Assembly: GCA_963854835.1 (NCBI GenBank)
Contig: OY978527.1
Span: 18,819,345 to 18,883,344 of the forward strand
DNA length: 64,000 nucleotides
Direction of reading: 5' to 3'
Source: Megamerina dolium
Taxonomy: Eukaryota; Arthropoda; Insecta; Diptera; Megamerinidae
Position 1 is the first letter of the stretch; each line of letters begins with the position of its first letter. The notes beneath the pieces were generated by a model. That model was given only the letters and a program-made list of their open reading frames with translations. It had not been told where the DNA came from and made no database searches. Position numbers and translations under genes: made by a program. Of the stretch, positions 11,266-25,530 are shown piece after piece.

Positions 11266-11944
11266 TCAAAACAGTTTCACATAGTAAAGGGTTCCATTTA
11301 TCTTTACGTCGTTGTAAAAAATCATTCATAAAAGATACAATGCTGCACTTGCCTTTTTGTGGCGATTCTAAAGTCAAAATGCGCTTACGTCCTCCCTGAA
11401 AAGTATGCGACGTTTCAGAGTCATGCTGAACCATCCACGATCTGCAGACAAAGTGTTTGCGTTCCCAAGCCTTCAACGCTCTATCCAAATCAGTTTCACA
11501 TAGTAAACTTTTGCGTTTATCTTCACGCCAACTGTAAAAAAGCATATCAAATCATTAAAGATGGCGATGCTTGCTCCTGGTTGCCATTCTATAGTCGAAA
11601 AGGTCGTATGTTCTCCCTGGAAGTTATACACTCTCGTTTTGTATGTTGACATGTTGCTTGATTGAAAATGATGTTCATTTAAAGTGGTCAGACGATTGCG
11701 TTTGTTGAGCAAACGCGGCACACATGTTGTGGATAGCTTTTTCATGTTCAAATACTCATGTAAAACATGATGTGCTAATTTAATTGGATGCTTGCAGTTT
11801 GGCCACTTCACGCGCTTTCATTCCGCGATCGTCCAATATAATTTTATCAACGATTTCTGACGTAACGACCTCTTTTCGCCTATCTGAACGTTTAGCGTTA
11901 CTTGGGATGATACGACCACTGCGAAATTCATTAAACCATTCTTA
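11266..11944 (-). pseudogene. Degenerate mariner transposase, minus strand, cut by a MITE
   Basis: Minus-strand frames read WFNEFRSGRIIPSNAKRSDR, then EIVDKIILDDRGMKAREVAK, then VLHEYLNMKKLSTTCVPRLL, which match the mariner (DD34D) DNA-binding half (F..G..S..D..RSGRP, LDDRRMKVREIA, ILHEYLxMKKLxARWVPRLL). The catalytic half is not recognisable. The N-terminal side is interrupted at 11944 by a 528-bp MITE and continues weakly beyond 12475. Confidence 0.6.
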
Positions 11945-12475
11945 TAGCCTAGACAGACGGCAGCCTAATTCCGGATTACCGAGTTAATTCGAATTAACTC
12001 GGGCATTAACTGCAGCTAATCCGCATAAACTCTATGAGTTAATTCTCAAAATAAAAGAGGATTAGGGCAATTTGCGATGGCAACACTGCTGAAAATTGTC
12101 TATTGTGAATTTTTCTCCATCCATTTTACAAAATATTAGGTGTGTTCGCTAACAAAAAACTTTCAACAATTGTTAACAGTTTTCAACATGAAAAGTGTTG
12201 GCGAACAAATAAATCCAGCTGTCAATTACGAACTGTAAATGTCAATTTACAAGTTTCTGATAGTTTTCAGTTCACGTACTTCTTGTAGATTTTCTCATAT
12301 CGAGAGTGATAGATGACAGAAATTGATAGTGATAGTAATGTAAGTGGACAGACCTAATAAAACAGCAATCAGCCGTTTAGTTAATCCGCAATACTGCCGT
12401 CTGTCAGGTTATTATTTTATTCGGATTAAGTGCGCCGGTAATCCGGAATTAGGCTGCCGTCTGTCTAGGCTATTA
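11942..12475 (+). mobile_element. PIF/Harbinger-type MITE, copy 1
   Basis: A 528-bp non-coding element (11945-12472) with perfect terminal inverted repeats of 37 bp that start TAGCCTAGACAGACGGCAGC. It is flanked by TTA on both sides (11942-11944, 12473-12475), a TWA target duplication typical of PIF/Harbinger. One subterminal region repeats the terminal motif (CTGACAGACGGCAG, inverted near 12387-12405). The other has a 20-bp perfect palindrome at 11981-12000. An internal inverted repeat (TGTTCGCTAACA ... TGTTGGCGAACA) spans 12143-12207. Two more copies are in this window. It inserted into a mariner remnant. Confidence 0.92.
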
Positions 12476-14366
12476 TATGGCCGAAGTCGGCTGCGCGACT
12501 TTAACGCGCGTATTTGAACAGTGAAACCAACGAAAATTTTTAATTCGCAGCCAACAATGTTTTTGCGACACATAATTAGTGTCTCATCTTCCTCTACACA
12601 CTCACTTGATACCGAAGTAAACAATTTTTTTTTTCATTATTACAAATATAGAAATTTTATTTAAAAATAAGTTAATAAGGCATTTTTATTTAAGTTTATT
12701 TAAATTGTTATAAGCGCGTAAAAAAGCTATTAAAATACGTTTTATATGATACCTAACGAAATGCGAGGATATTGAGTAATTTTGACTCCAGCCACTCCTA
12801 CTGAAGGCGTTTCCGCCGAAAATATTTTGGTTGATTGTGTTCACAAAAATTCGCTTTATACGAAGCAATTAGTTATTATTTTTTCCCTCAGAGTGTGCTA
12901 TCATGCGCTTATGCCGAGGCAGCTTACTCAAAATTAGAGGTAGACACATGGTAGTTGAGAGGAGAAGCAGTGCTGTGTTTAAAATGACTACGCGTGAAAT
13001 TCGCATTGACTTATCAAACTGCCCAGTATGTATTTATATCGCATATCTATGAGTAGCTGTTTACATTACTTTGAATTCCACAAAGTTTATTTATTTAATT
13101 AATTCTTGATAAAAATATTATTGTAATATTTATTCTTGTTTCGCTTATTTATTATTTTTTTCTTCTTCTTCGCAGATAATAATATGACTGTTTATATGGA
13201 AAAGCATAGAAACTTCAGACACAGACCACACTTATGTTGAAATTCTAATAAGGAAATTAATGGAGACGACGAGATGAACCAAGATGAAATGTTGTATGTT
13301 AATAGCAGAAAATATGAACAACAACAACAACAAGTAATAGCTACAATTATGGTAATTAAAACAGAACAAAACAAATACAACGAAATAGAAGACTTGAAAT
13401 ACTCGAAAAACAGTATTGGAAAATGACAGCGAACATTATGAACAACGCAAACGAATATTAAGATCAAAAAAGGCAATAAAATCCATTTATGTATGTTGCT
13501 TTTTTTTTTTTTTTTTTTGTAAATTATTGACAAAATTTTAAACAAATTTAAAGAAGGACAAAGAAAAAAAAAAAACAAACATTCAAAATGAGTGAATCAA
13601 GTCAATCAAAGCAAATGAATTGAATCATTGCCCCCTCAAAAGAAAAAAATGACTAAAAGTATTTTTGTTTATTTAATTTTGCAAGAGAATCATGAGTTTA
13701 CTGCACGAACAAAAAATATACATATACATTTTTTTTTTTTTTTTGGTTTATTTATGTAATTATTTATATGGCAGCTTCTTATTCGTTGGAAAGAATACCT
13801 ATAATTTTTTGCTTTCACATATTTATTTATTTTTGTTTTTAATCACCTACTCTTTTATAAACATTAATTTGTAAGAATTGATTTTATTTATGAAGACGTT
13901 TTTTGTGTAGTATTTGCAGAATAAGAATGGCTCATATACAGAAACAATGACATTTTCGTATACAAAAAAAAATCGTATGACGTATATTATGTAAACATAA
14001 TATGATTACGATGAAAAGTAAGAAGAACAAGAAGAAGTGAAACGTATTTATAAATATATTATAATACATATATGTATGAATGTATAGTGATAACTCACAT
14101 AGTCATTTGGCCAACTATTTCTATAAGTAAAATTTTTTCATTTAATTTTTCATTTCAATTCTTCAATTGCTCACAAAATTTTGTTCTACGTTTGTATGTA
14201 GTTAGTTAGGTAGTAAACATATTCAAATACGATTTTTTGATATGCTATTATATTATTCATAATTTTAAAAATAAATTGTACTATAGTTTATTTGAGAATA
14301 TACTGTTTAAAGTAAATAGTAATTGAATATATTTATGATTGTATTATTAGAGCGAAAAAATATTAT

Positions 14367-14400
<34 letters not shown>

Positions 14401-14955
14401 GCATAGTATTCTACATATAGAGTTATACTTATAGTAAGAAGAGGAGTAGAAGCAAACAATTAAACAAATGCACAGGGTATTCACTAGCAAAAGCAATATT
14501 TGATATTAACATGATTTTTTTTTTCTGATTTCTTTAACAACACCTAATGATCAATAATAACACTGTAAAATAAATAAAACTGCAATCCGTATCAGAGTAG
14601 GCTTATTGGGTTAGATATGTTCACAGAAAATGTTGAGCAACAAAATTAATGGGAGCTGATCATACATTTCACTGGTCTAGTTGCGCTGCCTGAACAGGTA
14701 TTGTTGATTTTCTGGTGTTTTTCGGTCATTTTCTATGGAAGTTTGCTTAAGGGATCGAGATTGGGTGAAGTAAGTTTAGAGGAAATGTTAATAACGAGAA
14801 ATTAATAGGTGTCAATCATACAGTTCACTGATGTGAACTGTAGCGCCCATAATTAGCGGGGGTCGATAATATCATTTACTGCTCCACATGCTATTCTTTT
14901 TGTTTGAGGTTATTTGTAGATTTCCAAAATCTGTTAGCAGAAGAAGCACATCGTT
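12476..14955. other. Intergenic sequence with simple repeats
   Basis: The first 100 bases probably continue the mariner remnant beyond the MITE. The rest is AT-rich with T runs (13500-13518, 13731-13745), CAA repeats (about 13317-13332) and an AC dinucleotide tract at about 14369-14398. Long frames in the T-rich part are low-complexity and not believable proteins. Confidence 0.5.
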
Positions 14956-15845
14956 TGGCTGCTCATCTAATAATTACTTGAATCTGCCAAACAGGGTCGC
15001 TTGAAAAAGTTCGATAAGGCGATTGCCCGATTTCACTTTGATGGTGTTGCCATTCTCATAAAAGTCCTGGTCCCTATTTGGCAAAAAACTCGACTATGCC
15101 AATTTCTTAATACAAAAAGTAGAAAATGTGATAATCGTTTTGTACGAGGTCTGCACTATAAGGTGGATGCTTCGAAAGTTTCCAATCAATTGCCCTGACG
15201 AAATACAGTATCTCTCCTGTGAGCCATTTGTGATTGCTTTTGGTCCATCGCTAACTTCAAACAGTTTTATTTTTTGATAGTAGACAACCGATTTTAGTGT
15301 TTGGCCACAAACACTAAAATCTGGTCGTTAGTCTTGGTTTGGCCACCGTTTGAGTCGCTTCATCACGTTTTTGCCACAATAGTTTTACCATCATATTCTC
15401 TTATGTGGGCCATTATTCATCCACAATCACCATTCGTTTAAGACATGGATCAATTATGTTCCGTTTGACGAAGGATTCGCTCATGGAAATTCGACCCATC
15501 ATGTTATTTTGTGTCAATTCATGTCTCATCAAAACGACGTTTATTTATTTATTTATTTATTTATTTGAAGCTAGCTTTCTGCAATTGGCTTAAAACTATT
15601 TTGTGGTCGATCTTTAGATCCTGGGCGATGCTACGGCTACCAATGTGCGAGTTATCGGCATTTTTGACGACGATGCGTTTGTCGTCTATACGGCAAGTAC
15701 GAAATTAAGTATTAACAATCGTAAACTTCGTGAAATTTACTATGAAAGAGATGGCACCATAAGTCCATTCACTATTTCAGCCGACTGGAGCTCATTTTCG
15801 ACTTTATCAAAGCAAAATTGTAAAATATACTGAATTTGCTCATTG
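14956..15845 (-). pseudogene. Irritans-like mariner remnant, minus strand
   Basis: On the minus strand, decayed blocks are recognisable in order: CFDKVENELQSAE (N-terminal helix-turn-helix region), IGSRSIAQDLKIDHK, then KRNIIDPCLKRMVIVDE (usual FLKRMVTGDEKW), and near the 3' end HPPYSADLVQNDYHIF (usual HPPYSPDLAPSDYHLF, with the third catalytic D). Many stops and shifts occur. A TTTA tetranucleotide tract (about 15540-15566) interrupts it. Same broad family as the copies at 17.3 and 19.8 kb. Confidence 0.65.
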
Positions 15846-16797
15846 TTTTACATCCACTTAACTCATCACTGAAAAATGTCACTTTTGCAATGAGCACAAG
15901 TCTGAATTTGTTTGATCAATACTTTACGTGATATATGCACTATAACAGCCTACCTAGCGAAAATAGTATGGATTTCTTTTTCTCCATTCAACATTTCATA
16001 TCTCGTTGATCAATTTTGATGAAGATTTTCATATTAAATTACTATTCCTTGAATAGATGGCATTTATAGACTCCGAAAACACCGTTAACTTAGACTCTTT
16101 TGCCATATTCTAGTACATGTTCAAATTCAATACCATTTGCACGACCCTTGTGCCTTTCCCAGCCTTTTTCTGCTGATTACAATCAGTATATTAGTCGACT
16201 CTATTGGTATGTACGTATTTAATATGAATGGGGAATTTGTATGTACATACATATAAGTACATTTAATTAATGATAAAATTATACAATTTGATTATATGTA
16301 ATATTGACATATTGAACTTTTACTATCACATTCATCATAACTCAACTCAACTTTTGAACCATTCACTTTCTTTTTCTCATCGGAATACATTTGGACATTA
16401 AAATTTAAATTACATACTCACATGGACTTTGTGTTTTTGGCAAAAACCTCTAATAGCATAATGTATAATGTATGTTATTATTATTTTTTTTTTTTAACTG
16501 GCATTTGAACAATGTATAACCTAAAATTAAGCAATGATTTCTCTTATTTTTATTGTACCATTGCTTCGTCTTTCAATCTCCTCAGGCTACTTTAAATAAT
16601 AGCCAAATATAATTTTTATATCAGAGGAAGTCGAAGTAATTTCATATAACAAATTTTACTTCCTATCTTCAATAAAACACATTCAAATTTGTTCGGAAAG
16701 TTATTTAAAATAATCTCTCCACCTAACTCAAAACAATGTATACAGCGGTCAATTATTTTTTCCAGAAAGAAAGAAAGAAATGTTCTTATATCATCAC
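15846..16797. other. Intergenic sequence, no gene seen
   Basis: AT-rich, with a T run near 16485. No coding region or repeat boundary recognised. Confidence 0.5.
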
Positions 16798-17330
16798 TAA
16801 TAGCCTAGACAGACGGCAGCCTAATTCCGGATTACCGAGTTAATTCGAATTAACTCGGGCATTAACTGCAGCTAATCCGCATAAACTCGATGAGTTAATT
16901 CTCAAAATAAAAGAGGATTAGGGCAATTTGAGATGGCAACACTGCTGAAAATTGTCTATTGTGAATTTTTCTCCATCCATTTTACTAAATATTAGATGTG
17001 TTCGCTAACAAAAAACTTTCAACAATTGTTAACAGTTTTCAACATGAAAAGTGTTGGCGAACAAATAAATCCAGCTGTCAATTACGAACTGTAAATGTCA
17101 ATTTACAAGTTTCTGATAGTCTTCAGTTCACGTACTTCTTGTAGATTTTCTCATATCGAGAGTGATAGATGACAGAAATGATAGTGATAGTAATGTAAGT
17201 GAGCAGACCTAATAAAACAGCAATCAGCCGTTTAGTTAATCCGCAATACTGCCGTCTGTCAGGTTATTATTTTATTCGGATTAAGTGCGCCGGTAATCCG
17301 GAATTAGGCTGCCGTCTGTCTAGGCTATAA
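16798..17330 (+). mobile_element. PIF/Harbinger-type MITE, copy 2
   Basis: A 527-bp element (16801-17327), same orientation as copy 1 and nearly identical by eye (a handful of substitutions and a one-base indel). It has the same 37-bp terminal repeats and is flanked by TAA on both sides (16798-16800, 17328-17330). It abuts the left end of the mariner at 17335. Confidence 0.92.
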
Positions 17331-17334
17331 GATC

Positions 17335-18260
17335 TAGTAAAGAGAAATCCATTATTCTTCCAATAGATGGTCTTAGTAGTCTGTATAACGCATTGTATAA
17401 GATTTCGTTCTAAAAAACTTCTCAAACGTGTTTTGTTTGAGTTACAATTTTTCTTCAATAAAGTCGAAAACGCAAGCAAGTCGGCTGAAAATGTGAATCG
17501 TGTTTATGGTCCTGATACTATGTACAATAGTCAATCATGCGCAATTTTATTTTCGTCGATTCCGTTCTGGTAATTTAGATGTCAAAGATGCACCACGCTC
17601 TGGAAGGCCAATTGTCGAAAATATCGATAAAACAATGGAAATCGTCGAATCTGACCGTCATGTAAGCATTGTTTCTATTGCCCACGAGCTACACATTGCG
17701 CAAACAACCGTTTGGAACCATATAAATGAGGCTGGATACGAAAAGAAGCTTGATGTATGGCTGCCACACAAGTTAACGCAAAAAAAATCTCTTGGCCCAA
17801 TTTCCATCTGCAAATCGCTGCTGAATCGCAACAAAATCGATCCATTTCTGAAGCGGATGGTTACTGGTGATGAGAAGTGAGTCACTTACGACAACATCAA
17901 ACGAAAACTGTCGTGATCAAATCGCGATAAGCCGACGCAAACAGTGTTCAAGTCAGGATTGATTGAGTTGCTGAGTTGCTCTCCTATGACCAAACTCTTA
18001 ATTCAGACCTGTAGTGTCAACAATTGGACCGACTGAAGGAAGCAATAGCCCAGCAGTGTCCAGCTTTGACCAATAGGACAGCAATTGTGTTTCATCAAGA
18101 CTAACCAGGAACTTCGAGAACTTGCTGAGGAGGTGCTTATGCATCCACCTTATAGTACGGACGTAGCGCCAAGTGATTACAATCTGTTCCTGTCTATGGT
18201 GACAGATGTTGCTGTGAAAATTCGCCTTGAGAGAAGCGCCTTGTGTAAATCGTCAATAGT
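17335..18260 (+). pseudogene. Irritans-like mariner, internally decayed
   Basis: The left end (AGTAAAGAGAAATCCATTATT) matches the terminal repeat of the copy at 19763-20880. The frame 17500-17880 reads DAPRSGRPIVENIDKTMEIVE, SIAHELHIAQTTVWNHINEAGY and KLDVWLPHKLTQK...RMVTGDEK, the classic mariner DNA-binding half up to just before the first catalytic D. A stop follows GDEK at 17878. Downstream pieces QLDRLKEAIAQQ, a damaged FHQD and HPPYSTDVAPSDYNLFLSM remain, with a deletion in the RT-like WWD region and before the second D. The C-terminal 60 or so residues and right terminal repeat are lost. Confidence 0.75.
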
Positions 18261-18404
18261 AGTCAATAATATTACTCCATGCGCTTATCAAAAGACTGCG
18301 GCTATAAGCTTTCCCGTCTAGTGTCCATTGTTCCGGCTAGGAAAAACTCATTGTTTTGACCGCTGCATGGGCTCTGGTGTGTAGAATTGTATCCAAGTTG
18401 CATC

Positions 18405-18790
18405 CGTAGTTATGAAGCAGCGCAACATTTGAATTTCGCGTAAACATCGCCACATTCTGCTAGGAAGACGTAATATGAAATCGTTTTTGACCATACTTTG
18501 GTTATACTCAAAATGTCATGCATTATCTTTGTGGTCTGAGCTAGCTCCCCCACTTTCACTTTGTGGTCGTTCAACATAATAACATAGATTTTGTCCATGT
18601 TTTCGTGTCTTATGCGTACAGATCGTTTAGTGTAGTCGGTGCTTGTATGGCCACAACGTAAGTTGTCCGAACTATAATTATCTAGCTTGGCTTGAACTCG
18701 ATTATCGATTTCTTGCGAAAATAACACAAACACAAAACTCAGATTTTTCCATTTAAAAACACAAAACGGGGATTGATTGCTTCTCACTGC
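18405..18790 (-). pseudogene. Mariner DNA-binding domain fragment, minus strand
   Basis: The open frame contains RHENMDKIYVIMLNDHKVKVGELAQTT, similar to the PENIxKVHxMVLxDRRxKVxEIAEA segment of DD34D mariners, preceded by a region resembling the R.G..S..D..R.GRP linker. No catalytic domain is attached. Assignment rests on this one block. Confidence 0.45.
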
Positions 18791-19762
18791 TATAGCTTAT
18801 AGATACGTTGAAAAATGGCTGAAATTTTCACAGACGTCTAATGAGTAATGAAGATTTTATGAAATGGTTCACATTAGGCTCATTAATGTCATCTCTTAGG
18901 ATTATTTCAAACTTTTTGATCCACCAAGTGTATTTACAACACTACATGCTTTTTAAGATCAAAATGTAATACATTTTTTAAAATTGTGCGTCAATGGGAC
19001 ATCTGTCAAATAGAAATTATAATGGCTATCTACTCAAGCATACATATATTGTAGTTGCATATTACAAGCACTCACCTTTTTGACGAGGTTTATCGTAGCT
19101 CTCAACAAAGTTCAAACGAAAGAAAAAATTATGTTAAAAATGTCAACACGAATATACTATATTGCCTTATTGCTTAAGGATATCCAGTGTGTTTGTTGTA
19201 TATTTAAAGAAACTATTTAACAGTACAATCATTAATACATTTAGTACATATATATATATATATATATACATACATTTACTACAAATGCTCTCCTGTATAT
19301 AATTTCATACAATTTTGTATGTAACATATAACCAACAGATTCTAGTGGTTTGATTTTATCGTAATATTGTATGTATTTAAACAAAAATGTGAATGTATTT
19401 GATAATTTGTTTGAAATGGTATTTTAATTTTATTTTGTTCGTTTGTTTCTTCTTTATTTTTTAAATTATTTTTTTTTTATATTTCAAACCATATACATTT
19501 TATTTTAACCAAGTATGTACCTACCTAGTTTTTATACATATTTATATCATTTTTATAAGGTATAAAAATAATCATTTATATAAAAAAAAAAAAATTTATA
19601 ACAATAAGAACAACGAATTAACAAGAATATATGAAGCAATGACAACGAATGATTAATTCTCAAAAAGTGTTCAGTTACACATTGTATGTAGTTATTCTAC
19701 CTACTTGTATTCTTTTATAGCAAATATGTATTTTGTACGTGCACTCAAATGTGTCTATATAT
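18791..19762. other. AT-rich intergenic sequence
   Basis: Contains a TA dinucleotide tract at about 19247-19268 and A/T runs. No gene or repeat boundary seen. Confidence 0.5.
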
Positions 19763-21195
<1,433 letters not shown>

Positions 21196-23365
21196 AATAT
21201 AAGTAATTAATAACCGAAAAGTGTTACCACGCACATAAGCACACATCCATACAAGCACTTCATTCGCACAACGAACACTGGCAGCCCAGCAAACCAAACA
21301 TTAGGAACCTTTTATAAAATCATGAGCAATATTGAAATCGAAACCTGAACGAATTCATTATGAAAATCACATGAAGATATGATTTGAGATGATTTCATTA
21401 AGAATTCATTAGGAAATTGAAGAAATTGAATTAAGTAATAATTATTGGGGTTATTTTCTATTATAATAGAGCAATCTATTTTTTTAAGGTTTCATATTTT
21501 TCTTTTTTTTTTCTATTTTTATATTCACTACTATGTGAATAAACACTGAACACTGAAAACTGAAAATAAATTTGTTATTCATGATGTAGAACAAGAGTGG
21601 GCAAAAATTTTATAGAATGGGCCAGAATAAAGTTTACTTTTTTTCCGCTGGCCAAAGTAGTTAATTGACACCTTTTGAACCGTAATTTTTTAATCTAGTA
21701 ATGTAAATATGATGTCAGCTCTGTATTTTTCGAGGACATCAACCAGCTGGATAGAGGCACCCTCCCTATAAAGGGACCGGTATCGATTAGTACAACATAC
21801 AAAGAACTGAAAAAAAAACAACTACCATATTAATGAAAAAGCAAAAAATAAGTACGTGGGCGTCTTTAAAGACTAAAAATCTTTGAGGACTCTTTTTAAA
21901 CAAATATTGTAGTAAAAAGAAGTTTTCTTTTGGCTCATTTTTGTTCGTATTCAACGCAAAAAATTTGTTAAATCTCCTAAAATTCTTTCATATTCAAATT
22001 GCAGAGACAAATTTGATTTGTATTTTTTCGTATTGAACATAAAAAAGTTTGAAAATCTTTTAGAATTACTTGTATTTCAGAAAAATCATAAAAGGAAGGT
22101 GTGACTTGCTAATTTTTCATATTTAACTTAAGGAAGTTTCGAAATTTTTCGCAAATTGTGCAAAGAAGTTTCGGTCATTCTTTTTATCATGATCGACATT
22201 TAGAGTTTTGAAAACTTGAAGAATTCTTACAGAAAAATGGTAAACGGTAAAGATTTAGCTCTCTTATTTTATTTATTGTTTTTTTTTTTTGTTTGGCTTT
22301 CCATTTTTCATTTTCAGTTTAAAAATTTCTTCAGATTTGTAAAGAATTGAAACCGGAAGAAGTTTAGATTTTATTACGAAATTTATCATGATTTCGATTT
22401 GTTAAAAAATTTGGTTTCTGGGGAAAATGCCTTATTTACCCTTATGAGCACTTGGCAATTATGTTATTTTTTGTTTTTATTTTTATTTTTACTGTATTGC
22501 TTGCTTATATTTTCATATTAAATATTATAATTTACATTTCGATGATTTAAGAGATTGCGATTTTATTTCAATGACTTGCTCGTTTGTTTTGTAAAACAAA
22601 ACAAAAAAAAAAAAAAATTAAAAATATGTACATATACTCATATTAAAGAGAGAGCAAAATAAATGAAATTCATATGAAATTTTGCAACTTGACTGAAAAT
22701 ACAGCAGCTATTAACATTACTAATAAAAAATATTACTACTACATCCTACTGCAAGTGCATACATAGTAGCTACCATATGGAACTCATATGGTAGTATGTA
22801 CCTACATGCAACTTGATATGAAACAAGTGTGTGGTAGGAAATAAATCATATTTAATCACATTTGTAATTGTTAGTAATAAGAAAATTATATATATTATTT
22901 TTGTACATTGTATACACGATTTGTTTTTACACAATATATATATATATGATATAATGGTATTATAAATTTCTTAAACTACTTACATACATTTGATAAGTAC
23001 ATATTTGTATTACTATAGTTTTTAAGTACTAGCTGCATACCTTATACAACAATGCATACACTAAATTAGTAATTAAAAGTTAAAAATATGATGATAGATC
23101 AATATAAAAATTTTAGGAACAAAATTGTTAGTTAACATTGTTTCTTTTATGTACGAAAATCATGTTGTATTTTATAGGTGCGAGTATACCTAAAACTGTT
23201 GTATGTATTAGGGGCTGATTCAGCTAAATCAATAAAATTTAGTCTGCCAAAAGAATAATACTATTGATTTTATTATCATCTTTATGATACAAAAATATAT
23301 GAAGTACATAATGTAGAGTGTACTCGTAAGTAATAAATTATTTGGGAAAGAATTTGTCGGCTTTC
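21196..23365. other. AT-rich intergenic sequence, no gene seen
   Basis: Repeated short motifs such as GAATTC/GAAATTTT occur. An inverted pair CTACCATATG ... CATATGGTAG lies at about 22771-22795. No coding domain found. Confidence 0.5.
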
Positions 23366-23675
23366 AGTTCTAAATTCATCGTTGCTGAGAAAACACTTGC
23401 TAAATTTCTTCGAAGTATTCAGTAAAGCAGCCTGTATTCTTCTACATGGGCTGAACAAAGGAAACGCAAAGCGCGTCTTGTGCGCATTAACATTTGTATA
23501 TTTCTGAGCATTGACCTTTGCTTCTAATATACTCCAAATGAAATAATCTGAAGGATTAGCGTCTGGTGATTTTGGTGGCCATTGTGAATGCGAAATGAAG
23601 TCAGAAAGATGGTTTTGATTCCAATCTTGATTTACTCTTGCTTCATATGATGGTGCTGTTAGTCGACACGTATCG
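23366..23675 (-). pseudogene. Transposase C-terminal fragment of the IS630/Tc1/mariner group
   Basis: The minus strand reads SHSQWPPKSPDANPSDYFIWSILEAKV in one stretch, matching the WPPxSPDxNPxDYxxWxxLExxV motif holding the third catalytic acidic residue, here D. The following segment is only weakly similar. No DNA-binding half is adjacent. The motif differs from all the mariner copies elsewhere in the window, so it is a further lineage. Confidence 0.6.
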
Positions 23676-23865
23676 GTAGAAAACGGATCAGCTGTTCCAA
23701 TCTATTTCATACAAAACCCAAGGGAGCGATTACTCGAAACGGATTTGCAGGTTAACGTAACGTTGGAATCTATTGAATTTAGAGTTTGAACGGGACGTAT
23801 GCCAAAAAAACCATACCAACCAGCCATATTTCTATTTTATATTACACCTAGCTGTCTCTTGTGGA

Positions 23866-23945
23866 TGCCGTAGCTCAGTGGTTAGTGCGTTGAAAGCAGA
23901 CTTTTTTGTGCCAGTTTAAATTCCTGCCTTTCTTGGTATTTGTAG
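23866..23945 (+). repeat. SINE head fragment
   Basis: GATGCCGTAGCTCAGTGGTT at 23864-23883, then AGTGCGTTGAAAGCAGAC, shares the A-box head of the SINE found at 7.9, 45.9 and 55.2 kb but lacks its B box and body. It may be a truncated copy or another tRNA-derived repeat. Confidence 0.5.
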
Positions 23946-24073
23946 GACTCCGCATGCAGATGGCTTTTCAAATCGATTTTCGGTTGTAATGGCCACATGA
24001 CTAGACGATCACAAATTGGTTAGATCCGGCATCGCTATTATCAATTGTGCTCAGTTTGGCTTGCCATTTCATT

Positions 24074-24365
24074 ATGAATAGATTAACGCCGGAACAACGC
24101 TTGCAAATTGTGCAAATTTATTTCGAACATGTTACCGTGCGCTACATTCATATTACTTTCGAGTGACTAATTCCACTAACCATGGATCTTTTCGTACCAC
24201 GTACTATACTCTAAATGACAATACGCGTCTGCAGAGATGTCGTGCAGTGCGCACAGATGAAACACTTACTGCTGTAGAACATAGAATTGAAGAGGACCCA
24301 AATGAGCCGATTCGCCAACGTGGAAGATATATTGTAAAGATCTCGGCTTGGGTTGGAAAGGTACA
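24074..24365 (+). pseudogene. DD41D mariner N-terminal fragment
   Basis: Starts MNRLTPEQRLQIVQIYFEH, closely like the starts of the 3.6- and 8.7-kb transposases. After a frameshift TDETLTAVEHRIEEDPNEPIRQR matches their TxENxAAVxESVxEDPxxSIxRRS segment. The rest is lost. Confidence 0.65.
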
Positions 24366-24819
24366 TATATAAGGAAGATGAATACCACACCAATCTGAGG
24401 CCAATAAGAATTTTCATCGACCAATTTACACCTCCTTGTTATGCACATTTCGTAGTGATGCATTTCTTAGTAAAATTCTTACCAGAAATGAAAATGTATA
24501 CTTTAAATAGGTACACGAACAAGAAATACAAGCACCGCATCAATTATCTTAGACCAATAAGGACTTTCGTCCATCAATTTGCACTCCAAGTTTCGTTAAG
24601 ATGCATTTCTTATCAGAGATGAAAAATGTGTCCTTTACGATCATTTAAAATGTTCGAAGCAATGACCTGTCTCTTGTTGAAATCTGAAGAAAGGTTTACT
24701 GCTATTTCATTGTATTATCAACAACTACAACGACTGTATTCTGGACTGCGGAAAAATAGAGCATCTTTAGTCCACAAAAAAGGTATAATATTGCAACATT
24801 TCATTTCTAGGATACTAAG

Positions 24820-25250
24820 AAACAAAAATGGTTTAAATTTGAAAGAAATTCTGTCATTTTGGCTGTAGCTCGCCCATTTCTTGTAATCTAGTTATCCTTA
24901 CAATACTAGGAGTCATATAAAGAAGTGGGCATGGGTTGCGGATTTTATGCCAGCCTTTTTCCAACTACCATATTAATCTAAGCGTAAATTATAATTGCTC
25001 TAGGCGAAAAACTGCCGAAATTACAACGGTTTAAATTTAAAAGAAATTCGGTCAATTCATATAAATAAGTCATATAAAGGCGTGGCTTGCTGGTTTTATG
25101 CCATATTTTTTCCTATTCCTATATTAATCTAAGTGTCAAATATGGTTGTTGTAGAAAGAAGATTGCCAAAGTTACAGCGGTTTAAATTTAAAAGAAATTC
25201 AGACACTTTGTATGCTACTATAAACAGTGGGCCATTCCTAGCAAATTTCT
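24820..25250. repeat. Tandem repeat of about 175 bp, two to three units
   Basis: The unit marker GGTTTAAATTTAAAAGAAATTC (20-base core TTTAAATTTAAAAGAAATTC) recurs near 24833, 25030 and 25183. The unit also contains AGTCATATAAAG and a TTTTATGCCA...CCTATATTAATCTAAG-like stretch. Units are diverged. No coding sense. Confidence 0.65.
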
Positions 25251-25530
25251 GTAGCAGTGTGATGTAACTCCGCGCGGCAAATATTGTTATCCCAGGTTGT
25301 ATATTAAGTTAAAGATTTTAAAAATTCTGAGGTTGGTCACTTAGAATGATCGGTATGGGCGTGGCAGTTGACTGATCATGCCTATTATCAATCCTCTCCG
25401 AACCCATGGATCAAAGGTTCCTCATGCCAAAGTTCGTCAAAATATTTCAGTTTGTTCAAGTTATAGTGCAAACCAGTCGGGGGACAGACAGATGGACAGT
25501 TGGACGGACATCGTTAAATCAAATATTTAG
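25251..25530. other. Interspersed repeat-like sequence with GGACAGA motif
   Basis: The stretch near 25480-25520 (GACAGACAGATGGACAGTTG) resembles a widely dispersed fly repeat of GGACGGACAGA units. No gene. Confidence 0.35.

Noticed and set aside
13192..13874. Possible membrane proteins rich in Phe, Leu and Ile
   Set aside because: Low-complexity translation of T- and A-rich DNA; no family similarity or neighbours.
21590..21660. hAT-type element start (AGAGTGGGCAAA-like)
   Set aside because: Only one end-like motif; no inverted partner or 8-bp duplication found.
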